Part shown: positions 58,862-64,000 of the stretch, one piece after another | Layout of the letters: every line of letters begins with the position of its first letter | Numbering within the stretch: position 1 is the stretch's first letter | Source of the DNA: JADGRB01 sp963835825 | Lineage (GTDB): Bacteria; Myxococcota_A; Polyangia; Fen-1088 | Direction of reading: 5' to 3' | DNA: 64,000 nt | Assembly: GCA_963835825.1 (NCBI GenBank) | Contig: CAWIGZ010000002.1 | Coordinates: 186,001-250,000 of the forward strand | Notes under the pieces: generated by a model | Databases searched by the model: none | Seen by the model: the letters and a program-made list of their open reading frames with translations, nothing else | What the model was told of the DNA's origin: nothing | Position numbers and translations under genes: made by a program

Positions 58862-58901
58862 AACGGTAGGCACCGTTAACAAAATATCCCGGAATTTCCG
58901 G
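58862..58901. promoter_or_regulatory. Two dyads upstream of the kinase gene
   Basis: A 6-bp inverted repeat AACGGT-AGGC-ACCGTT (58862-58877) and a perfect 13-bp palindrome CCGGAATTTCCGG (58889-58901) lie in the 140-base gap before the kinase start. The gap is AT-richer than its surroundings (TTAACAAAATAT). They are candidate operators; no firm -35/-10 pair could be set. Confidence 0.45.
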
Positions 58902-58958
58902 ATGTTCGGCGTCAGTTTGCTGTTCGCAGCAGGCGCTCGGTGCGCGCCGCAGTGGCAG

Positions 58959-60026
58959 CTACCGCGGCAGGCCGAACAGGAAGCGCACCGCGAAGCCGCC
59001 GGTGAAGGCGACGCGACGATCGGGGGCGCCGGGGGCCACGGCGATGCCCAGCGGGACGACCAGCTCGAAGGGAACGGCTCGTTCGATCTGGCGAACAGGG
59101 CCGGGGACGGCGTCGCCGAATCCCCACCCCAGCATCGCCTCGAGCGTGTGCACCCGCAGCGCTCGTTCGCCGCCGATGGCGGGCAGCCAGACGGGCTCGA
59201 ACGCGTACCGGCCGCCGACGAACCAGGCGCTCTCCAGCTTGCCGCTGATGCCGCCGCCGAACGCGTAGCGGGCCTCCAGCGCCAGCGGGACGGCCACGCC
59301 GGAGTGGAGCTGGCCCTGGCTGTCCATTCCACAGACCGCCGCGGTGCAGATGGCGGCGCCCACGCCGGCCTGGGCGTTCACCAGGACGTGGCCCAGCCAG
59401 GCCCCCGCCCCGATCTCCAGCGACGTCACCGCCCGCAGGCCCGAGAGATCGGCGTTGCCCACCAGGCCGGTGGAGACCACCAACACCGGCCGCCGGGCGG
59501 GCACCAGCGGGATGGTCTGGCTGACCACCGGCGCCCGCAGGCAGCCGCCGTCTTCGAGCTCGAGGTCGGCGACCAGATCGAGGGTGACGTTGAGCGAGCC
59601 CTCCGGGAACCAGAGGGCCACCGTGTGGGTCCCCGGCATCAGCGTCCCGGCGGGGGCGCGTCCGTCGTCGACGGTCAGCGCGTCGGCCTCGAGCCCTCCG
59701 GCGCAGGGGGAGCGCGCGGGGACGGTCAACCAGGCCCGCAGCAGGGTGTGCGGCGCGGTCGACCGGCTGGTGAGCACGATCTGCGGCCCGCGGAATCCGA
59801 CCGACGCCAGCGCCAGATCGACGTCGCCGGTCCGGGCGTGCATCGGCAAGGTCGGCTGAAAGCGGGGGCAACCGAGGCTGCCCATGGCCAGCGCGGCCAG
59901 CATCGCCGCGCCGGGCGTCGCGCCCAGCCGGGCGCGCAGCCTGGCGCGCGACGTTGGACCCGCGCCATCGGTCGCTTTGGTCCCCGGCAACAACTCGATA
60001 TTATCCGCTCTCAATGACGACGCCAA
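58959..60026 (-). CDS. Putative outer-membrane or surface lipoprotein
   Basis: A protein of up to 355 residues. Its N-terminal region has a basic stretch (SRARLRARLG) then a hydrophobic one with Cys (MLAALAMGSLGC), as in a lipoprotein signal; the true start is unclear, since the first in-frame start is a TTG at 60026 inside the next gene's start region. The mature protein is beta-rich: FPEGSLNVTLDLVADLELEDGG, then alternating patterns in the last 170 residues such as LEARYAFGGGISGKLESAWFVGGRYAFEP and a terminal aromatic GGFAVRFLFGLPR, which resembles an outer-membrane barrel. Function unknown. It is divergent from the Sel1 gene, with overlapping 5' ends. Confidence 0.55.
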   Translation of the reverse strand: MASSLRADNIELLPGTKATDGAGPTSRARLRARLGATPGAAMLAALAMGSLGCPRFQPTLPMHARTGDVDLALASVGFRGPQIVLTSRSTAPHTLLRAWLTVPARSPCAGGLEADALTVDDGRAPAGTLMPGTHTVALWFPEGSLNVTLDLVADLELEDGGCLRAPVVSQTIPLVPARRPVLVVSTGLVGNADLSGLRAVTSLEIGAGAWLGHVLVNAQAGVGAAICTAAVCGMDSQGQLHSGVAVPLALEARYAFGGGISGKLESAWFVGGRYAFEPVWLPAIGGERALRVHTLEAMLGWGFGDAVPGPVRQIERAVPFELVVPLGIAVAPGAPDRRVAFTGGFAVRFLFGLPR

Positions 60027-61240
60027 CGTTGGGGTCCGCGGCGCGCCGGTTTATCGGGGGCGCGCTGGCGGGGATGACGTTGTCATCCTGCTTCGCACAG
60101 GTTCCGGCGGGGCGTCCGGGGTGGACGGCGCGCGAGCTCGACGTGCAACGGGAATGCGCGGCGGGACAAATGCCGGCCTGCGGGGAGCTCGGGCGCCTGC
60201 TGGTCACGCACGCCTCCAGTGAAAAGGACGTCAACCGGGGGATGGTGTTGCTGGAGACGTCCTGCGCCGAGGGCGACGCCGCCGCCTGTCTGTCGCTGGC
60301 GGGGACCTACCGGGACCACGGCGACGCCAAGGGGCGCGCCCGCGCCAGGGAGCTCTTGGCGCGCGCCTGCGACCTCAAATCGGCCCGCGGCTGCATGGAG
60401 CTGGGCGTCCTCTCGGAGACCAGGGACCGGCACGACGCGGGCGCCGTCCTGGAGGCGTACCGGCGCTCCTGCGAGCTGGGCGACGCAAAGGGGTGCGCGT
60501 ACTGGGGCTACGCGCTGCGCCGGCAGGCGCCAGGCGATCCGCAGGCGGCCGACGACGCCTTCATCCGGGCGTGCAGCCTCGGCAACCTGTCGAGCTGCAA
60601 CGATCTCGGCCGCTCGCGCATCTACGACCCGGCGACGCGCGCCGACGGCGTGGCCTACCTGCTGCGGGCCTGCGAGGGCGGCTTCGCCCCCGGCTGCGTC
60701 GCCACCGCCGAGCTGTTCGCGCCGGTGGTCGGCGCCGCCGCCTCCTGGTTCCGCGCGCTGCCGGTCGCCGACCGCGCCTGCGCCGACCGCAACGACGACA
60801 GCTGCGCCATCGCCGACGCCTGCCGGATCGCGAGCAATCGCGACGCCCTGGCGGCGATCCGGCGCCTGCGTGTCGGCTGCGACCACGGGCTCGCGCTGGC
60901 GTGCTTCTACTGGGCCAACATCGCCAGCGAGTCCCCCGACGCCGACCCCGATTCGTTGAAGCGGGCCTACGGCTTCGCCTGCTCGTCGACCTCGCTGGCC
61001 CAGTCGCTGGCCTGCACGCGCGTCGCCGCCCTCAGGCTGGCCACCGCCACGACCGCCGAGGAGGCGGAGCGCTCGACGCAGTCATTGGAAAGGCAGTGCG
61101 AGCGCTCGGTCGGCGAGGCCTGCTGCAACGTCGCGGAGATCTACCAGAGCGTTCCCTGGTCGGCCGCCGACGCGCTGACCGCCTCCGGAATGCGAGAAAG
61201 GGCCTGCAACCTGGGCGTCCAGCGGTGCTGTCGGCCGTGA
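60014..61240 (+). CDS. Sel1-like repeat lipoprotein
   Basis: A 408-residue lipoprotein (TLSSC lipobox). It is a solenoid of helix pairs with Cys pairs, as in Sel1-like/HcpC proteins: AAGQMPACGELGRLL, CAEGDAAACLSLAGTYRDHGD, CDLKSARGCMELGVL, CELGDAKGCAYWGYALR, CSLGNLSSCNDLGRSR and so on, about nine units with a disulfide per unit. Such proteins bind other proteins in the periplasm; the partner is not known. ATG 60014 is chosen over one at 59954 because it starts the signal peptide. It lies next to, and divergent from, the putative outer-membrane protein. Confidence 0.8.
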   Translation: MTTPTLGSAARRFIGGALAGMTLSSCFAQVPAGRPGWTARELDVQRECAAGQMPACGELGRLLVTHASSEKDVNRGMVLLETSCAEGDAAACLSLAGTYRDHGDAKGRARARELLARACDLKSARGCMELGVLSETRDRHDAGAVLEAYRRSCELGDAKGCAYWGYALRRQAPGDPQAADDAFIRACSLGNLSSCNDLGRSRIYDPATRADGVAYLLRACEGGFAPGCVATAELFAPVVGAAASWFRALPVADRACADRNDDSCAIADACRIASNRDALAAIRRLRVGCDHGLALACFYWANIASESPDADPDSLKRAYGFACSSTSLAQSLACTRVAALRLATATTAEEAERSTQSLERQCERSVGEACCNVAEIYQSVPWSAADALTASGMRERACNLGVQRCCRP

Positions 61241-61258
61241 CGGCGGGGGCGACTCGGG

Positions 61259-61537
61259 TCAGGGGGAGCAGAGATAGCGGGCGACGACGTTCGTATAGGC
61301 GCCGCCCTGGGCGCCGGCGCAGGCGGTCCCGCTGAGCGCGACGCTCTTCATGTCGGGCGCGTAGGCCCACCCGTTGGCGGAATCCTTGGCAATCGTGACG
61401 GTGCCAGCGCTGGTGGCGGATGGCACGTCAGTGATTGTCACACGGGGCAGGGCGGATGGGTTCGGGATGACGATCCGCGCTTGCCCAGGGAGCACGCGTG
61501 GATGAGGCTGGTAGGATGACGACTCGCTCACGGACAC
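61259..61537 (-). CDS. Possible C-terminal fragment of a secreted protein
   Basis: A 92-residue open frame. It has a beta-rich, Cys-containing end (VALSGTACAGAQGGAYTNVVARYLC) of the type closing many secreted myxobacterial proteins, but no signal peptide or domain start. The putative start overlaps a lipoprotein gene on the other strand. It may be a remnant, or the 3' end of a gene whose front is lost by indels. Confidence 0.35.
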   Translation of the reverse strand: MSVSESSSYQPHPRVLPGQARIVIPNPSALPRVTITDVPSATSAGTVTIAKDSANGWAYAPDMKSVALSGTACAGAQGGAYTNVVARYLCSP

Positions 61538-62183
61538 GAAGGTCGATCGCGTTGCGGGCGACGGCCAGCGGGCGCGGCGGGCGGGCGTTGCTCCTGGTGG
61601 CTGCCCTCGCGGGCTGCGCGGCGAGCTGCGGCGGCGAGAAGCTCGGGAGCGGTGGGAGCGGCGGAAGCACCGGAACCGGTGGGAGCCCTGGAACCGGCGG
61701 AGCTGACGGGGGCGGCCTGGAGTGCACGTTGATCGGGTGCGAGGACCAGTTCTCGGCGCGGGTCACCGTGGATGCCAGCATGGTCCCCGCCGGAACGCAC
61801 ACGATCGACGTGACGGCAGATGGGAAGGAGACGACTTGCACGTTTCCGTCCCCGACCCAGGCGGCTGTCAACGGGGGAATCCCCGTAGCTTGTCGCAGCG
61901 TGCTGCCGATGTGCCAGTCAGCATCGAGCCCCTCGAGGACTGCCCCGCTCCGAGCGACGCGGGCGATTCGCCACCTCTGCCACGATTGTCGACGGGAAAT
62001 ATCACCGAAACGATCACCGATCGCCGGCACGCCCGCGACGGTGCACGTCCGGCAGCTGCTCGACGGCACCGTCCTCCTCGACCAGACCGTGTCGGCGACG
62101 TACGTGACGGATTCGAACCGAACGGGCCCGGCTGCTGGACCGCAATCTCGTCACCGGCAGTCGCGACCTGGACCATCCCCTGA
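61516..62183 (+). CDS. Putative lipoprotein (frameshifted)
   Basis: A lipoprotein of about 220 residues. The signal part (GRALLLVAALAGC) carries a lipobox Cys, and a Gly/Ser/Thr linker follows (GSGGSGGSTGTGGSPGTGG). The body is beta-rich: VTVDASMVPAGTHTIDVTADGKE, then SIEPLEDCPAPSDAG, ATVHVRQLLDGTVLLDQTVSATYVTD and EPNGPGCWTAISSPA. These pieces lie in two frames with changes near 61912, 62015 (CGATC for CATC) and 62113. The repaired ending is ATWTIP. Function unknown; the repaired order is my inference. Confidence 0.5.
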
Positions 62184-62237
62184 CCACCCGACGCGGACAG
62201 CCCCTGGTCGACGAGGATGTATTCGCTTAGCCGACGC

Positions 62238-62603
62238 TCAGCCGCCGGTGCTGGCGTCGAGCTGCTCGAGGGGGCCGGCGGTGCCGAAGTAGGTGTACGG
62301 GCAACAGCCGCCGCCGCCGGTGAATTGGACCTCGGACGTGTACGTCACGCCGCTGGTCATCTGGACGCGGACCTGGCAGCTCCCTGCGCCGTTCCGTTCG
62401 ACGAGCACCGAGGTGCCCAGTTGCGTGACGGTGCAGGGCGCGTCGACCGTGACGCTGGCGATCGGGTCGGCGGGCAGCAGAATCGTCGCGCCGCCGGAGG
62501 GGCAGGGGCATACGCCTTGAGAGGAGGAACAGCCCCCGATCAGCAACGGAGCCAAGAGAAGAAACGGCGAAAGATGGAAAACGATACGGTTAAGGTAAGT
62601 CAT
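62238..62603 (-). CDS. Small lipoprotein
   Basis: A 121-residue lipoprotein. ATG 62603 starts MTYLNRIVFHLSPFLLLAPLLIGGC with a lipobox Cys. The mature part has Cys residues at CPCPSGG, CTVTQLG, SCQVRV and GGCCPY, and a beta-rich pattern around a hydrophobic core. Function unknown. It ends near, and is convergent with, the lipoprotein at 61516-62183, and resembles it in its Ser/Thr-rich beta pattern. Confidence 0.6.
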   Translation of the reverse strand: MTYLNRIVFHLSPFLLLAPLLIGGCSSSQGVCPCPSGGATILLPADPIASVTVDAPCTVTQLGTSVLVERNGAGSCQVRVQMTSGVTYTSEVQFTGGGGCCPYTYFGTAGPLEQLDASTGG

Positions 62604-62732
62604 GCCTTCAAGGTAGCACCCGCCGGCGCTGGTCGACGGCGGGCCGCCCCGCGCGCCGCCCGGTCTGGGGCAACACCCGCAGGGCGCCAAAGGTGGTTTT
62701 GCCAACGCGAGCTGAAGCGGTAAGGTTTCGCC

Positions 62733-63032
62733 ATGGACGAGCAAGGGATCTACTGCCCCCAGTGCCGCGCCTACGTGCACTTTTGGATGCTCGTGAACGG
62801 CCGCCGTCCGCCGGAGGCTGGCGCTCCGCAGCCGGGCGTGCCTGTCGACATGCCCGCGGGCTGCAAGCAGTGCGGCTACAAGAGCACCTACAAGAGCTCC
62901 GACCTGCGCACGCGCCGGGTTCCGACCGAGCCCCTGATGGCCCCCATGTTGACCCCCGACGGCGCCCGGCGGGCCACCACCATCGACGTCCAGAAGACCC
63001 TCGACGACGACAAGCCCCCGGGATCGACGTAG
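62733..63032 (+). CDS. Small zinc-ribbon-like protein
   Basis: A 99-residue cytoplasmic protein with two Cys pairs, CPQC (8-11) and CKQC (44-47), forming a probable zinc ribbon split by a Pro/Gly-rich loop. The C-terminal half (YKSSDLRTRRVPTEPLMAPM and TTIDVQKTLDDDKPPGST) is polar. No family name is recognised. TAAGG lies upstream of ATG 62733. Confidence 0.6.
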   Translation: MDEQGIYCPQCRAYVHFWMLVNGRRPPEAGAPQPGVPVDMPAGCKQCGYKSTYKSSDLRTRRVPTEPLMAPMLTPDGARRATTIDVQKTLDDDKPPGST

Positions 63033-63104
63033 CGGCGCCGTCCAGCCTCGGGGCCGGCCGGATGAGGTTGGGGGTCAGTCGGTGAGTCGGTCAATACTCA
63101 TGGC

Positions 63105-63371
63105 ATGAGGAAGCGGCTCCAGGTCATCCTCGACGACGAGGAGCTGGCCGAGATCCAGCAGGCCGCGAAGCGCAGCCGGATGACCAGCTCCGAATGGGTC
63201 CGGCAGGCGCTGCGGAAGGCGAGGCGCGCCGAGCCCCGCGGGGACTTGAAGAAGAAGCTCGGCGTGGTGCGACGCGCCGCCGAGCACGCCTTCCCGACCG
63301 CGGACATCGACGTGATGCTCGCGGAGATCGAGCGCGGCTATCTCGACGATGTGACGTCCTTCCCGGCCTGA
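63105..63371 (+). CDS. Ribbon-helix-helix DNA-binding protein (antitoxin-like)
   Basis: An 88-residue protein. The ribbon strand KRLQVILDDEELAEIQQAAKRSRMTSSEWVRQALRKAR fits a CopG/MetJ-type ribbon-helix-helix fold used by VapB-type antitoxins and small regulators. The C-terminal part (HAFPTADIDVMLAEIERGY) resembles antitoxin tails that contact PIN-domain toxins. No toxin gene follows in the next 200 bases, so it may be an orphan antitoxin or a stand-alone repressor. Confidence 0.75.
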   Translation: MRKRLQVILDDEELAEIQQAAKRSRMTSSEWVRQALRKARRAEPRGDLKKKLGVVRRAAEHAFPTADIDVMLAEIERGYLDDVTSFPA

Positions 63372-63516
63372 CCCGCCTCCACGCCTGACTGGCGCGGCCG
63401 TTGCACGATCGAGGATCTGTCGTGGAGTCAGGCGAGCTTTGCGCACGAAATGCGCACGTGGCCGGGGCAGTCGTCGGGATCTTGCGCGTCTTGCGCAGCC
63501 CGGGGGGACTCCCCTG

Positions 63517-63575
63517 TTGACGAACGGTCCGAGACGAACTATTCATTTGGGACGCCTTTGAGAACGGTTCTCAAA
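63517..63575 (+). promoter_or_regulatory. Putative promoter with perfect 19-bp Fur-box-like palindrome
   Basis: TTGACG (63517-63522) and TATTCA (63540-63545) with a 17-base spacer form a candidate promoter. Just downstream, 63557-63575 is a perfect 9-1-9 inverted repeat, TTTGAGAAC-G-GTTCTCAAA. Its size and the TGAGAA/TTCTCA arms resemble Fur boxes of many proteobacteria. It ends three bases before the ATG of the next gene, so binding there could block initiation. Confidence 0.6.
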
Positions 63576-63578
63576 ATC

Positions 63579-64000
63579 ATGTTCAGGACGGCCCCCGCCG
63601 CGGTGCTGGTGGGACTGCTCGCCGGGCAGCCGACGCCGGCGCGCGCCGCGCCGCCGGAGGCCGTTTACGCCACGCCGAAGTCGGTGCTGGCGTCGTTCTT
63701 CCCGAAGAGCGAGCGCGTGACGTACCGGACGTTGACGCTCGACGCGCGCGAAAAGGCGCGCCTGGCGCATCGCCTCGGCTACACGCCGGCCCGCGACAGC
63801 TACACCGTGTTCGTGGCGCTGACCCAGGGGAAGGTCGACGGCTACGCGGTGATTGATGACGAGCTGGGGCTGCACCAGCCGATCACGTTCGCCACCCGCC
63901 TCACCAGCAAGGGCGTCGTCGACCGCGTCGAGATCATGGTGTATCGCGAGCCGCGCGGCGACGAGGTGCGCGATCCCCGCTTCCGCAAGCAGTTCGAAGG
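63579..64000 (+). CDS. FMN-binding domain protein, 3' end missing
   Basis: The frame runs off the right edge; 140 residues are seen. The N-terminus is a signal peptide (AAVLVGLLAGQPTPARA). The rest fits an FMN-binding domain of the NqrC/RnfG type found alone in iron-linked redox proteins: YATPKSVLASFFPKSERVTYRTLTL, DGYAVIDDELGLHQPITFATRLTSKG and VVDRVEIMVYREPRGDEVRD. The FMN attachment Thr motif would lie beyond the edge. The Fur-box-like palindrome before its start suggests iron control. TTG 63559 is an alternative start, but ATG 63579 begins the signal peptide. Confidence 0.65.
   Translation, partial: MFRTAPAAVLVGLLAGQPTPARAAPPEAVYATPKSVLASFFPKSERVTYRTLTLDAREKARLAHRLGYTPARDSYTVFVALTQGKVDGYAVIDDELGLHQPITFATRLTSKGVVDRVEIMVYREPRGDEVRDPRFRKQFE

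Overview
The window reads as a chromosomal segment from a high-GC, Gram-negative, social or predatory-type bacterium, most likely Myxococcota (Polyangia-like). The supporting signs are a PilZ domain of the type recurrent in Myxococcus, a Hanks-type Ser/Thr kinase, many lipoproteins with Gly/Ser/Ala-rich linkers after the lipobox, an RpoH-like sigma factor, Cys-rich EGF-like and Sel1-like secreted proteins, and a split ATP synthase locus lacking the a and c subunits. This assignment is inferred from gene content, not from a marker-gene search.

Layout. 1-11 kb is a polysaccharide-use region: a heme-binding beta-propeller protein (partial), a GH2 beta-mannosidase, a CHAD protein, a lipoprotein with a beta-propeller and two heme motifs, a GH3 beta-glucosidase and a GH5 beta-mannanase. 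11-21.5 kb holds a lipoprotein, tRNA-Asn, a lipoprotein amidohydrolase overlapping a PilZ/PEGA membrane protein, then gamma-glutamyltransferase, biotin carboxylase and a DMT exporter in tight order, a DUF2127 protein, a lipoprotein and endonuclease IV. 21.5-27.7 kb is the F1 plus stator part of ATP synthase (b', b, delta, alpha, gamma, beta, epsilon). 27.7-37.3 kb carries a lipoprotein hydrolase, a THUMP-type rRNA methyltransferase meeting a RAYT transposase tail to tail, a transposon-end-like repeat, apolipoprotein N-acyltransferase, an AgmX/TonB-like protein, a 5'-nucleotidase-like lipoprotein and an RpoH-like sigma factor. 37.3-46.4 kb has a methyltransferase divergent from an AraC regulator, a pectate lyase remnant, a cold-shock gene with recognisable promoter and terminator, thiE and a thiS-thiG fusion, and the compact run nrdR-ribD-ribE-ribBA-ribH-nusB. 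46.5-64 kb contains a Rieske oxygenase whose two domains are in separate genes, methyltransferases, many lipoproteins, XerD, hydrolases, a broken EGF-repeat array, a Ser/Thr kinase, a Sel1 protein, a ribbon-helix-helix protein, and a partial FMN-binding protein preceded by a perfect 19-bp Fur-box-like palindrome.

Sequence quality matters here. Many clearly conserved genes, including essential atpG, atpD and accC, are broken by single-base indels, mostly +1 insertions. The affected genes lie mainly before 27.1 kb, at 31.8 kb, and at 55.8-57 kb and 61.9-62.1 kb. I treat these as probable base-calling or assembly errors and give each gene its full span with the shift sites named. The stretch 32-55 kb looks clean. 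No CRISPR array, rRNA, riboswitch or complete insertion sequence was seen. No gene-free stretch exceeds 300 bases.

The least ordinary features are the split Rieske oxygenase (46.5-47.5 kb), the RibBA whose GTP cyclohydrolase II half has lost its zinc cysteines, the ThiS-ThiG fusion, the abrupt entry into an EGF-repeat array at 55,557, and the Fur-box-like site at the right edge.
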